The notes under the pieces were generated by a model. That model had not been told where the DNA came from. It did not search any database and saw only the letters and a program-made list of their open reading frames with translations. Positions 1 to 10,160 of a stretch of DNA of 64,000 nt are shown here, piece by piece. Within the stretch, counting starts at the first letter, position 1. Each line of letters begins with the position of its first letter. A program made the translations under genes and the position numbers. The stretch is taken from NCBI RefSeq assembly GCF_003545885.1, contig NZ_QHCT01000001.1, forward strand, positions 496,001 through 560,000, in the 5' to 3' direction. The DNA comes from Leptospira stimsonii (GTDB lineage: Bacteria > Spirochaetota > Leptospiria > Leptospirales > Leptospiraceae).

Positions 1-180
1 ATCGGTCTTTCCCCGAAAGAATATTCCGATCTCATTCGTTTTAGAAAATCGGTATCGATTAAGGATGATAGCAAGAACTTAACGGATCTTGCATACGTTT
101 CCGGTTACTACGACCAGTCTCACTTCATCCGCGAGTTTAAAAAAAGAACGGGAAAAACTCCGAAACAATGGTTTAAATAA
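1..180 (+). CDS. AraC-family transcriptional regulator, C-terminal fragment
   Basis: Frame 1 is open from the window edge to a TAA at 178-180 and gives 59 residues of the second helix-turn-helix of an AraC/XylS DNA-binding domain. The family signature is visible: LTDLAYVSGYYDQSHFIREFKK followed by the closing GKTPKQWFK. The start and any sensor domain lie upstream of the window, so the ligand and targets cannot be named. A strong hairpin follows the stop codon directly. Confidence 0.85.
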   Translation: MGLSPKEYSDLIRFRKSVSIKDDSKNLTDLAYVSGYYDQSHFIREFKKRTGKTPKQWFK

Positions 181-208
181 AAAAGCCGGAGATTGAACGC
201 CGGCTTTT
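181..208. terminator. Bidirectional terminator between convergent genes
   Basis: A 9-bp perfect stem (AAAAGCCGG / CCGGCTTTT) with a 10-nt loop sits immediately after the AraC stop codon. It is G+C-rich at the loop end and A/T-rich at the base, so it can act on either strand. It also lies downstream of the minus-strand lysine-rich gene ending at 237, where the stem is followed by a T-rich tract. Confidence 0.8.
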
Positions 209-236
209 GATAGAGAAATGGGAAACGATCCAAGGA

Positions 237-833
237 TCATTCCTTGTCTTTTTTCTTCTTCTTTTTAGATTTTTTGTCGGACTTGTCGTCGTCTTTATCT
301 TTCTTCTTCTTGGATTTCTTTTCCTCTTTATCGTCATCGTCCTTATCTTTTTTCTTGGACTTTTTCTCTTTCTTTACTTCGTCCCCATCGTCTTCTTTAT
401 CTTTCTTTTTCTTTTTGGATTTTTTAGAATCATCGTCTTTATCAGACTCGTCTTCGTCCTTATCCTTTTTCTTTTTGCGTTTTGACTTTTTGTCTTCGTC
501 GTCCGCGTCATCTTCCTTATCTTTTTTCTTTTTAGATTTCTTTTCTTTTACGGATGAATCCTCATCTTCGTCCTTATCTTTGCTTTTTTTAACTGGTTTA
601 CGATCTCCGTCACCATTTCCTTTTCCGGGTTTCGCTCTGCAATAATCGTCAACGGAAACTCCGTCTTGTCTCGTATAACCGCTTACCCAAGTACAATCAT
701 CGTTTGCTTTACAGGAAGAGGCAGATAGCCCCTGACAAGCGCTGTCCGCGGAAACAGGAGTCGAAACAAAAAAACCGAGAGTGAAGGCGATCGCGATCAC
801 CAGAACACGGCGAAAAATCAGATTCATCAGCAT
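237..833 (-). CDS. Secreted Lys/Asp-rich low-complexity protein
   Basis: 198 residues. Residues 1-29 form a signal peptide (FRRVLVIAIAFTLGFFV, likely cleavage after VSA). A compact segment of about 40 residues with four cysteines follows (C33, C41, C47, C64; pattern ACQGLSASSC, NDDCTW, DYCRA). The remaining 125 residues are an imperfect repeat of KKSKKKKDKEDD-type units, extremely charged and probably disordered. An AGGAG lies 5 nt before the chosen ATG; a second ATG is 6 nt further in. The function is unknown. The cysteine module looks like a small disulfide-bonded exported domain, and the tail could bind polyanions such as DNA, LPS or host glycans, but that is inference only. Confidence 0.8.
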   Translation of the reverse strand: MLMNLIFRRVLVIAIAFTLGFFVSTPVSADSACQGLSASSCKANDDCTWVSGYTRQDGVSVDDYCRAKPGKGNGDGDRKPVKKSKDKDEDEDSSVKEKKSKKKKDKEDDADDEDKKSKRKKKKDKDEDESDKDDDSKKSKKKKKDKEDDGDEVKKEKKSKKKDKDDDDKEEKKSKKKKDKDDDKSDKKSKKKKKKDKE

Positions 834-942
834 AATATCTCCTAAGAAATTTCTTTTATAAATTCAAAGAGATACTTTGCTTTATCCTTGTTTTATCAAT
901 AAATTTTCGAGTTTGAATTTTTAAATTTAAAGAAAGAGCACC

Positions 943-2166
943 TTATTTTGTTTCGATCTTCACGATCACTTCAAAGTGTTTGGTTCTTGGAAAAAAATCT
1001 ACGAGAACCATATTCTTAAGAATGTAAGAATCTTCGCATAAATCCGCTAAATCCCTCGCTAAAGTAGTATGGTTACAACTGGAATATAAGAATTCTTTCG
1101 GTTTCTTTTTTCGGAAGGATTGAACTACTTTTTTCGACAAACCCGATCTTGGAGGATTCGCAATCCAACAAGTAGAATTGAGATCTTCATCCGGAAGGGA
1201 TTCTTTTTCTAAATCCAAGGATTTAAAATCACGAGGTGAAAGCTCGTTTTTAGAAAGATTCTTCTTTGCTTGTTTTACGGAATCTTTTGAAAGTTCATAG
1301 CCGATCCAATTCTTACTTTTACTATGAAGAGCAACGGAAATCAATCCCGATCCACAATATAATTCTAATATAGATTCCTGATTTCCTGGGACAAGTTCGT
1401 ATATTTTTTCCAACCAGAGAGGGATCAGAAAACGATTGATCTGAGAAAAACCGTTCGGTGGAATCTCACAAACGATTTCCTTTGGCAATGGAAGACGAAC
1501 CGTTTCTCGAAGAACGACCGATTCGCTTTTATAAGCTACGACTCTTTCCCCCTCTAAACGAAAAGAAAGTGACTTTAATTTTGAAACAGGTTTAGATCCG
1601 TTTTCTTCATTGTTTAAAAATTCTTGAATCGCAAAATTCATTTCGTTCGGAAGATTCTTACAACCTTCTTCGGGAAGAGGAACGATGGAATGTGAAAATT
1701 CTTCATAAAAACCGGCGATTCGTTTTGATCCGGAAAATCCTAATGGAATCTGCGCCGTGTTCCTATAACCGATCGGATCTCCACTTAAAATTTCAATTTC
1801 AGGAATTTGAATATGATTTTTGGAAAAAGAGCGTTCCAAGGTTTCCTTTAGCAGAAACTTCTTCACTTCCAATTCTTTTTGGTAGGAAATGTACCGGTAC
1901 GAACAACCGCCGCATTTTGGAAAAGCGGAACAATCCGAGGGAATTCTTTCCGATCCGTTGTTTACGATCTCGGATCCGATTCCCCAGGCAAGCGAACCTG
2001 ATTTTTTGATAAGAGTTGCAAGGACGGTCTCGCCGGGAATTGCATTTTTTAAAAAAAAAGTTCCTTCTTTCGAATTCGCAATCGAATAACCGAGATTCAC
2101 CCAAGCCCGTGGTTCAAGTGATATTTTTTTGGGACTGCTTTTATGTCCCTCAGACTCGGTTTTCAT
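943..2166 (-). CDS. Fe-S cluster 23S rRNA/tRNA (uracil-5-)-methyltransferase, TrmA/RumA family
   Basis: 407 residues from the ATG at 2166, which has GGAG 5-6 nt upstream; the frame stays open further upstream without a good ribosome site. An N-terminal TRAM-like segment is followed by C79, C85, C88 ([10 protein letters not shown]) and C169, the spacing of the RumA [4Fe-4S] cluster. Then come [12 protein letters not shown], the SAM loop [14 protein letters not shown], the motif NPPRSGL and the nucleophile motif LYSSCNH near the C-terminus, ending HFEVIVKIE. The family methylates uridine C5 in RNA using S-adenosylmethionine. Whether the target is U1939, U747 or a tRNA position cannot be read from sequence. 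Divergent from the adjacent tRNA-Ser pair. Confidence 0.88.
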   Translation of the reverse strand: MKTESEGHKSSPKKISLEPRAWVNLGYSIANSKEGTFFLKNAIPGETVLATLIKKSGSLAWGIGSEIVNNGSERIPSDCSAFPKCGGCSYRYISYQKELEVKKFLLKETLERSFSKNHIQIPEIEILSGDPIGYRNTAQIPLGFSGSKRIAGFYEEFSHSIVPLPEEGCKNLPNEMNFAIQEFLNNEENGSKPVSKLKSLSFRLEGERVVAYKSESVVLRETVRLPLPKEIVCEIPPNGFSQINRFLIPLWLEKIYELVPGNQESILELYCGSGLISVALHSKSKNWIGYELSKDSVKQAKKNLSKNELSPRDFKSLDLEKESLPDEDLNSTCWIANPPRSGLSKKVVQSFRKKKPKEFLYSSCNHTTLARDLADLCEDSYILKNMVLVDFFPRTKHFEVIVKIETK

Positions 2167-2269
2167 CAAGCTCCAACACCTTCCTCCAGGAAAAACAAAG
2201 AACCGAGAGCGCAAAGAACAATTCACCTTGACACAGGGGGGTTTTCTCACGGTAAAGTAATTCTCGTCG

Positions 2270-2353
<84 letters not shown>

Positions 2354-2361
2354 CGACATCC

Positions 2362-2451
<90 letters not shown>

Positions 2452-2496
2452 GTATTTTTGTTTTCATTCTACCCATTAACCGGAATTCTCGCCTCT

Positions 2497-2943
2497 ATGT
2501 CCTCTGAGCGGTTCAAAACCCAGGAATTTATTCAGGAAACTCTGAGAATTTTAAAAAGCGAAGAATTCCCCGGTCTTATAGGCGCAATCGCCTACGTCCC
2601 GTTCTTCGGTTGGTTCTTCGTATGGGTTTTTCGAAAGGTGCAAGATTTCGCCTCCTTCCATCTTGTTCAAGCGATGAAGTTGAACATCGCTTTCATCGCA
2701 GTTTATTCGTTCGTTTGGTTCTTAAGAGAATTTCCGGTCATCAGTTGGTTTTTGTCTTTGATCCGGGTGAACCCGATCGTCACCGATTTTATCAGTTATA
2801 TTTCCTGGATCGCATTTTTAGGCTACAGTGGACTTGGCGCCTTTAAAGCGTATCGGGAAGAAAAATATGTTCTGCCTTTTTTTCCGGAGTTAGAGAATGA
2901 AATTCAAAGATTATTTAAAAAAATACGAACCGGTTCTCCGTAA
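2497..2943 (+). CDS. Small polytopic membrane protein, Tic20/DUF4870-like
   Basis: 148 residues from ATG 2497. A TTG in frame at 2458 abuts the tRNA and is less likely, though no clear Shine-Dalgarno precedes either. After a short polar N-terminus there are about four hydrophobic segments, including LIGAIAYVPFFGWFFVWVF, ALNIAF-type helix 2 and FISYISWIAFLGYSGL. The N-terminal pattern of a helix with YVPFFGW followed by a short F-x-x-FHLVQAMKL stretch resembles the DUF4870/Tic20 fold. The start of the next gene overlaps by 47 nt and that product is a paralogue, suggesting a two-component membrane complex. The function is unknown. Confidence 0.7.
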   Translation: MSSERFKTQEFIQETLRILKSEEFPGLIGAIAYVPFFGWFFVWVFRKVQDFASFHLVQAMKLNIAFIAVYSFVWFLREFPVISWFLSLIRVNPIVTDFISYISWIAFLGYSGLGAFKAYREEKYVLPFFPELENEIQRLFKKIRTGSP

Positions 2944-3307
2944 TCTTCCGGAAACGACAAACCGATTTTTGAGATCGGAAAGGTTCCTTGTATATTTAGT
3001 CTCTTTGCCTTTTTTCGGAACATGGCTGATCGGATTCACTTTCTATTGGGAAAACCAAACGGTTCGAAAGTATTCCGGACTTTCGTTTGTGAATTTTCTC
3101 TACTTCCTTTTCTTCCTTTTGTTCAGCGTTCCCGTATCTTGGATTCCCGTCGCCGGACCTTGGCTCGGACATTTGATTCACCTCTCAGGGATTTTGATTT
3201 ATCTAGGAATCTCTGGATTACTGCTATACAATTATACAAGCGGAAAAAAGATTGCACTCAGGATTCCTGAAGAACACCTTTCTCGATTGGAATCTTATAT
3301 CCATTAA
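2897..3307 (+). CDS. Small polytopic membrane protein, paralogue of the preceding gene
   Basis: 136 residues with four predicted membrane segments. FLVYLVSLPFFGTWLIGF and YSGLSFVNFLYFLFF mirror the first two segments of the upstream product. CCGGAG lies about 8 nt before the ATG, inside the 3' end of the upstream gene, so translation is probably coupled. It ends 7 nt before tRNA-Arg. The protein is a conserved hypothetical with Tic20/DUF4870-like architecture; no catalytic motif is visible. Confidence 0.7.
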   Translation: MKFKDYLKKYEPVLRNLPETTNRFLRSERFLVYLVSLPFFGTWLIGFTFYWENQTVRKYSGLSFVNFLYFLFFLLFSVPVSWIPVAGPWLGHLIHLSGILIYLGISGLLLYNYTSGKKIALRIPEEHLSRLESYIH

Positions 3308-3314
3308 CCGATAT

Positions 3315-3391
<77 letters not shown>

Positions 3392-3420
3392 CTTTTTCCC
3401 CATTCAATCAGTAGAAAAGA

Positions 3421-3442
3421 ATTCGGTCGATTCCGACCGAAT
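3421..3442 (+). terminator. Hairpin after tRNA-Arg, probable terminator
   Basis: A 9-bp perfect stem ATTCGGTCG/CGACCGAAT with a 4-nt loop is followed by CGAATTTTG. It lies 30 nt after the tRNA, where transcription should end. The T-run is short, so efficiency is uncertain. Confidence 0.5.
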
Positions 3443-3560
3443 CGAATTTTGAAAACGAATTCTAGATTTTATCTTTCGGAAACCGTGACAAACATAGAAT
3501 CGATTCTTCAACGTTTCCGATTCTAGAATGATCCGGAATCGCTTCGTTAGCGAAGGAAGG

Positions 3561-3593
3561 AACTCTATTCTTCGGACTTCGAAGAATAGAGTT
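3561..3593. terminator. 14-bp perfect hairpin between convergent units
   Basis: AACTCTATTCTTCG pairs perfectly with CGAAGAATAGAGTT across a 5-nt loop. A smaller CTTCG-TTAG-CGAAG hairpin sits just upstream at 3542-3555. There is no clear U-tract on either side. The element lies between tRNA-Arg (plus) and a lipoprotein gene ending at 3612 (minus), so it is probably an end-of-transcript structure. A small structured RNA or protein-binding palindrome is also possible. Confidence 0.5.
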
Positions 3594-3611
3594 CAGTTGC
3601 GATTTAGAAAA

Positions 3612-4391
3612 TTATTTTTTCTTCTTATTCGCCCAAGCAGGTAAATTTGGGAAAGATGTAACTACGAATTTTTTCCAATCAATATTGGTTTCCGTAAAGT
3701 TATTATTGCGTACACATACCATTCCGTTCTGAGTTTGATTCCATTGTGCACACTCGGTTTTATTTACGGTCGAAGGTAATCTTTTGATCGATTCATTCAC
3801 GTCCGGGAAATAAACTGCCTCTTCGAAATTTGCCTCTTTCGAAAGCGGGGTCTTATTGAGTGTAGCGATCGAATCCTTTAAAACTCTATAAATAATTCCC
3901 TTATGAAGGTTATTTTTAACGTTTCCCAAGTTGGATCCATTTGCATAAACGCTGAAACGATCCGTGAACAGATTCTTTTTATTCGGATCACTGAGAGAAT
4001 AAGTGATTTCCGTAACTCCGGCGCAGGTATCGTCATCATACGCTAAAAGATGATTTAGGATAATCAGATCGAGAGTATGATAAACTCCAGGTTGAACGTT
4101 TCCTTTCTCATCTTTCACCGGAAGCAAAAACAACTGATTTTCGGCAATTGTCTTCTGAAGGGAACGATTGAAGGATTCCGCATCACTTTCACTGTAAACT
4201 CCGGGAGCACTGTCTTTGCTTTTAGCATCAAAAACCATTTTTTTTCCGATCTTCTCATTGAGCGGTTGAGAATTCAGAGTTGCCTGAGCCGGTTGAACAC
4301 CAGGCATTTTTAATACGACATCCGATGCGGAAGAACAATGGATTGTCAGACAGGATACCAAAAGTAAACAAACTAAAGATTTTATAGTCAT
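3612..4391 (-). CDS. Putative lipoprotein, hypothetical
   Basis: 259 residues. The signal peptide TIKSLVCLLLVSCLTIHC gives a spirochaete-type lipobox with Cys19, so the mature protein should be lipid-anchored. The mature part carries a segment GNVQPGVYHTLDLIILNHLLAYDDDTCAGVTEITYSLSD, predicted to be beta-rich and soluble, and four further cysteines that could pair. It ends in a KKKK tail. TAGGAGAT precedes the ATG by about 12 nt. No family is recognised. It is transcribed alone, with its terminator region at 3561-3593. Confidence 0.75.
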   Translation of the reverse strand: MTIKSLVCLLLVSCLTIHCSSASDVVLKMPGVQPAQATLNSQPLNEKIGKKMVFDAKSKDSAPGVYSESDAESFNRSLQKTIAENQLFLLPVKDEKGNVQPGVYHTLDLIILNHLLAYDDDTCAGVTEITYSLSDPNKKNLFTDRFSVYANGSNLGNVKNNLHKGIIYRVLKDSIATLNKTPLSKEANFEEAVYFPDVNESIKRLPSTVNKTECAQWNQTQNGMVCVRNNNFTETNIDWKKFVVTSFPNLPAWANKKKK

Positions 4392-4979
4392 TTTTTAAAA
4401 GAATCTCCTAAGATTTAGAATTCCAAATTTACGTAAAAGCTATTTAGTAATTCTCTATTTTACAATATTCTAAAACAAAAAAATTCCAGACAGTAAGTTT
4501 CAAAAAAGTCCGAATTCAATTTTCAGAAAAACATCCAAATGAGACCGTTCTGATTCTAAATCTTTTGAAATAGGGAAAGGAACAAAACGTATCCGATTTT
4601 ATCAACACCTTGTTTGTTCGTGAATGGAAGAATTAAAGCAGGATTGAAGCGAGAACGGCCTACCGTCGCCGAAGAATTTTTATCGAGAAAAAAACCGATC
4701 CAAAGACATGTACCTACCTCCGTTTCGAAAAAGTAAAATTGAATTTGAAACGAATCTTTATCCGAATTCAATTCCCCGTCTTCCAATCCTTTGCAGATGC
4801 GGACGACTGGGATTTTAAACCGAAATTCCTAAAAAAGGGTTCTCGAAATCCCGTTCCGTATCGAAAACAAAGGTCCCCAATTAGCCAAAAAAATGCAAAA
4901 AAACGAGTGTACGAATTGACACTAAGACTGAGTCTCATTTACACTGTAAAGGAACCTAAAAGAAACGAGTTGGACCCAG
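4392..4979. other. 588-nt intergenic stretch without a supported gene
   Basis: An A/T-rich spacer between the divergent lipoprotein gene (minus) and the BFD/cupin pair (plus). Short frames exist on both strands, but their composition is not protein-like and none has a convincing ribosome site. It should hold the promoters of both flanking units. I see no tRNA, riboswitch fold or repeat. Confidence 0.5.
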
Positions 4980-5156
4980 ATGGAAAAATGTCACTGCGCA
5001 CAAGTAGCTTTCGAAACAATCGTGGAAACCGCAAAATCGGAAGGGATCGATTACAGACAGATTATAGAAAGAGTAAATGCAGGAAATACTTGCACTGCTT
5101 GTAAATCCTATCTTATTGAGTACTGTGAATCCAGACTCGAACTCCAAACCGCCTAA
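4980..5156 (+). CDS. BFD-type [2Fe-2S]-binding protein (bacterioferritin-associated ferredoxin-like)
   Basis: A 58-residue frame from ATG 4980 to TAA 5154-5156. Four cysteines occur as C4-x-C6 and C38-x-x-C41, with 31 residues between the pairs: the BFD-like [2Fe-2S] ligand pattern. The ends read EKCHCAQVAFETIVETAK and GNTCTACKSYLIEYCES. Bfd in other bacteria reduces bacterioferritin to release iron, and the same fold occurs in nitrite reductase and NifU-type proteins. There is no bacterioferritin gene nearby, so the electron partner is unknown. The following cupin gene starts inside or just after its 3' end, suggesting coupled translation. Only a weak Shine-Dalgarno (GAGTTGGA) is visible. 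Confidence 0.8.
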   Translation: MEKCHCAQVAFETIVETAKSEGIDYRQIIERVNAGNTCTACKSYLIEYCESRLELQTA

Positions 5157-5616
5157 ACAATTAATCACTGATTCCCTTTTTCTCGAGGTGCTTCAAAAAG
5201 CAGGCACCTCTCCACGTGGAAGAGCAAACCACAACTTCCACGATCTCTCCGAAGTATATCAAAGGTTTCTCAACGTTCTTACAAAGAATACCTATGTACA
5301 AGCTCACAGACACAAATCTCCTCCGAAACCAGAGACGTTCCTTGTATTAAGGGGAAGTCTTGGTTTTATTTTATTTAACGACGATGGTTCCGTCCTGGAA
5401 ACACATCTCTTAAACGCGGAGGGCCCGACGTTTGGAATCGATGTCGCACCGGGTGTCTATCATACCCTCGTTTGTCTTTCGGACAACGCAGTTTGCTTTG
5501 AAGGAAAATCCGGCCCCTACAATCCTTCCACGGACAAAGACTTTGCTCTTTGGGCTCCCTCTGAGGGAGAATCGGGTTGGGAAGAATATTTAGAGAAATT
5601 AAGAGTTCTTTTTTAG
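5125..5616 (+). CDS. WbuC-family cupin-fold protein
   Basis: 163 residues from GTG 5125 (TTGAG 4 nt upstream); ATG 5077 in the same frame would add 16 residues deep inside the BFD gene. The WbuC family pattern is clear: an N-terminal helix LITDSLFLEVLQKA, then SPRGRANHNFH, then the cupin core with metal-site histidines and Glu AHRHKSPPKPETFLVLRGSLGFILFND, then VAPGVYHTLV. WbuC members are often linked to O-antigen or surface-polysaccharide loci, but no polysaccharide gene is adjacent here. The substrate is unknown. The 3' end is followed by 107 nt before the HATPase gene. Confidence 0.8.
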   Translation: MNPDSNSKPPKQLITDSLFLEVLQKAGTSPRGRANHNFHDLSEVYQRFLNVLTKNTYVQAHRHKSPPKPETFLVLRGSLGFILFNDDGSVLETHLLNAEGPTFGIDVAPGVYHTLVCLSDNAVCFEGKSGPYNPSTDKDFALWAPSEGESGWEEYLEKLRVLF

Positions 5617-5723
5617 AAAAATCCGTTTTTTAGCTGAATTCGAATTTTTACTTTCTTAGTGTGGAAGCCAGGTTCAATTTCGGAATTTGAAATCGTAAGA
5701 TTTTTAACGTCCAAACAAATGTG

Positions 5724-6305
5724 ATGAGCTATCCAGTTAAATACGGGCACTACAATCTAATACCGGATTCTCTTCCTTCGGAAAGCGAATTTTCGCTTAA
5801 ATTGAGACCGATGGATCTTCGGGTTCAATGGAAACGTTGCTCTTTAACCGCCGATTATATTTCTAACTTTTGCTCCTTTCCCGAAAAGCTGGATCCGGAT
5901 TCCTCGAATACGATATCGATCGTATTGAATGAACTCATTGAAAACGCGGCGAAATTTTCCAAAGATAGAAAGGGAGAAATTCTTTTAGATCTGAAATACT
6001 ATTCGGAAATCCTTAAAATTGAAATTAAGAATTCAACCGACGAACTTTCAAAGAATAAACTGGAAAACTCGATTGCTTCTTTGATCAACAGAAACTCGGA
6101 TGAAATTTATATCAATCGATTGAAAGAATCACCTTCTCCGGAATTCAACTCGGGAATCGGCCTTATGCTTTTATCTAAGGATTTTCCGGTGCGATTGGGA
6201 TTTTTAATCGATGACGTTTCTTTTGGAACGTATGAAATTACAGTGAGAGCTTACTTGGATTTAAACGAAGTGGCAAGGACTAAAAGAAAAGCTCTCAATA
6301 CTTGA
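5724..6305 (+). CDS. HATPase_c-domain protein (anti-sigma/partner-switch kinase-like)
   Basis: 193 residues from ATG 5724 (a GTG directly precedes it at 5721). The GHKL ATPase signatures are visible: an N-box VLNELIENAAKFS and a glycine-rich lid SGIGLMLLSKD. The dimerisation and phospho-acceptor domains of a sensor kinase are absent, so this is a stand-alone ATPase like RsbW/SpoIIAB or the related Leptospira family. The convergent STAS gene ends only 3 nt away. Together with two SpoIIE phosphatases 12-19 kb downstream, it supplies the parts of a partner-switching circuit. The target sigma factor or effector is not evident. Confidence 0.72.
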   Translation: MSYPVKYGHYNLIPDSLPSESEFSLKLRPMDLRVQWKRCSLTADYISNFCSFPEKLDPDSSNTISIVLNELIENAAKFSKDRKGEILLDLKYYSEILKIEIKNSTDELSKNKLENSIASLINRNSDEIYINRLKESPSPEFNSGIGLMLLSKDFPVRLGFLIDDVSFGTYEITVRAYLDLNEVARTKRKALNT

Positions 6306-6308
6306 TTC

Positions 6309-6656
6309 TCAGTCCAAACTCGTTTTGATTTCTGCGCGCAATTTTTTTAAATTTTCCAAAAACTTAATCTGCCAGTATCTTTCTTTATTTCCCCTAAACT
6401 CAACGTTATTGATATTCTTTTTGTTATACCCTGCGACAAATCTTGAAATACTCGCGATACCGGCGCTATTTAGAAAATCTAAATTCTTTATATCAATGAT
6501 CGCTTTTCCGCGGCCTGCGTTTTCAAGTGCGTTTTCAATAAGAGTAATAATAGGTTCATATTCTTCCACATTGTGTAAACGCAATGTTCCGGAAATTTTT
6601 ACTCTTCCACGACTTTTTTCCGTTTCGACGGAATAATCTTCTTTCGATATTTCCAT
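6309..6656 (-). CDS. STAS-domain protein (anti-sigma-factor antagonist-like)
   Basis: 115 residues with a single STAS fold. The conserved core IIDIKNLDFLNSAGIASISRFVAGYNKK contains the phosphorylatable Ser in the usual D-x-x-x-(L/M)-(N/D)-S-(A/S)-G context. Such proteins are phosphorylated by GHKL kinases and dephosphorylated by SpoIIE/PP2C phosphatases to release a sigma factor or another output. It converges tail to tail with a HATPase gene, so the two are neighbours but not one operon. GAGAAAG lies upstream of the ATG. Confidence 0.82.
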   Translation of the reverse strand: MEISKEDYSVETEKSRGRVKISGTLRLHNVEEYEPIITLIENALENAGRGKAIIDIKNLDFLNSAGIASISRFVAGYNKKNINNVEFRGNKERYWQIKFLENLKKLRAEIKTSLD

Positions 6657-7543
<887 letters not shown>

Positions 7544-7581
7544 AATGACTTCCCTCATTGTATAATACGAGGGAGAAGATC

Positions 7582-8286
7582 ATGGAAAAGGAAGCGCAGA
7601 CATATTTAAGACTAAAGCAGTTTGTGGCTCCTTTCTTGGGTTTCGCCGTAAACATCAACGCATATGGAACGGAAAATATAGTCCAAGAGGGAAAAATCAT
7701 TCTTGTGAGCAATCACAGATCGGATATGGACCCGTTCATCCTTTCTTATACGTTTCCACGTTATATTTCTTGGATCGCCGCAGACTATACTTTTCGAATT
7801 CCAATTTTTAAAGATTTAGCAAAACTCGCCGGCGGAATTCCGATGGCAATCGACGGCAAAATATCGATGGCGAGCATCAAGATGGTGCAACAAGTCTTTA
7901 AAAGAGACGGAGTTCTTGGCATTTTCCCCGAAGGTCATGATTACATGGTTAAGAATGATTTTTCGGGACCAATGGTAAAATTTCACGACGGCTTTGCCGC
8001 ATTCTCGATTCGAAATAAAGTCGATATTCTTCCCTCCGTAATCGTACCTATCGAAGAAAGTTATTCAGACATTCCGATTCCATCGTTAGTTCGTTCCTTT
8101 ATGGGAATGCCGAAGGAAGTTTGTGATATCAAAAGAAGATCGATTTACAAAAAGGTCAAAGTACTTTACGGACCAAAAATCGATCACAGGCCTTATTTGG
8201 AAGGAAAGTTGGAAGACAATCTTAAGAAACTTTCAACCGAAGTCCGCCTCAGAATGGAAGCCCTTCAAAAAGCGGATGTCGCTTAA
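7582..8286 (+). CDS. 1-acyl-sn-glycerol-3-phosphate acyltransferase-like (PlsC family)
   Basis: 234 residues from ATG 7582 with GGGAG 6 nt upstream. The acyltransferase block I motif NHRSDMD (H45, D50; HX4D) is present. Block III appears as FPEGHDYM, with His replacing the usual Thr/Ser of EGTRS. Residues 15-25 and 55-70 are hydrophobic. The family acylates lysophosphatidate or similar acceptors at the membrane. The altered block III makes the exact substrate uncertain. It converges on dapF, separated by a perfect palindrome at 8298-8323. Confidence 0.8.
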   Translation: MEKEAQTYLRLKQFVAPFLGFAVNINAYGTENIVQEGKIILVSNHRSDMDPFILSYTFPRYISWIAADYTFRIPIFKDLAKLAGGIPMAIDGKISMASIKMVQQVFKRDGVLGIFPEGHDYMVKNDFSGPMVKFHDGFAAFSIRNKVDILPSVIVPIEESYSDIPIPSLVRSFMGMPKEVCDIKRRSIYKKVKVLYGPKIDHRPYLEGKLEDNLKKLSTEVRLRMEALQKADVA

Positions 8287-8297
8287 ACAAAATCCTA

Positions 8298-8313
8298 AGA
8301 AGTTTAGAATATT

Positions 8314-8323
<10 letters not shown>
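8298..8323. terminator. Perfect 26-nt palindrome at convergent gene ends
   Basis: AGAAGTTTAGAAT is followed directly by its reverse complement ATTCTAAACTTCT. It sits 12 nt after the acyltransferase stop and contains the dapF stop codon on the other strand. As RNA it folds into an 11-bp stem with a tetraloop, so it is probably a shared bidirectional terminator. Confidence 0.6.
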
Positions 8324-9159
<836 letters not shown>

Positions 9160-9308
9160 GGAAACTCCTGGTGATAAACTGAATTCTATCTTTTTTTTAG
9201 ACTCCTTCCGGGGAAATTCAAAAACAAGAAAAAGCCCTCTACTTTTTTCTGGCTTTTCCGGCTTCACCCGGAGACATTGAAAATCCGGCCATTCGCCTGG
9301 GGGCTTTT

Positions 9309-10148
<840 letters not shown>

Positions 10149-10160
<12 letters not shown>

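Noticed and set aside
244..645. Plus-strand frame opposite the lysine-rich gene
   Set aside because: It is the antisense of a Lys/Asp repeat and reads as Ser/Phe/Leu runs; no ribosome site.
4556..4786. 76-residue minus-strand frame in the 4.4-5.0 kb gap
   Set aside because: TTG start without a Shine-Dalgarno, non-protein-like composition, no motif.
4739..5104. 121-residue plus-strand frame overlapping the BFD gene
   Set aside because: Arg/Lys-rich out-of-frame reading of the 58-residue BFD gene, which has the four-Cys signature.
7559..7580. TATAAT just before the PlsC-like gene as its own promoter
   Set aside because: A start from it would fall in the ribosome site (GGGAG); probably co-transcribed from 7194-7222, although it cannot be fully excluded.
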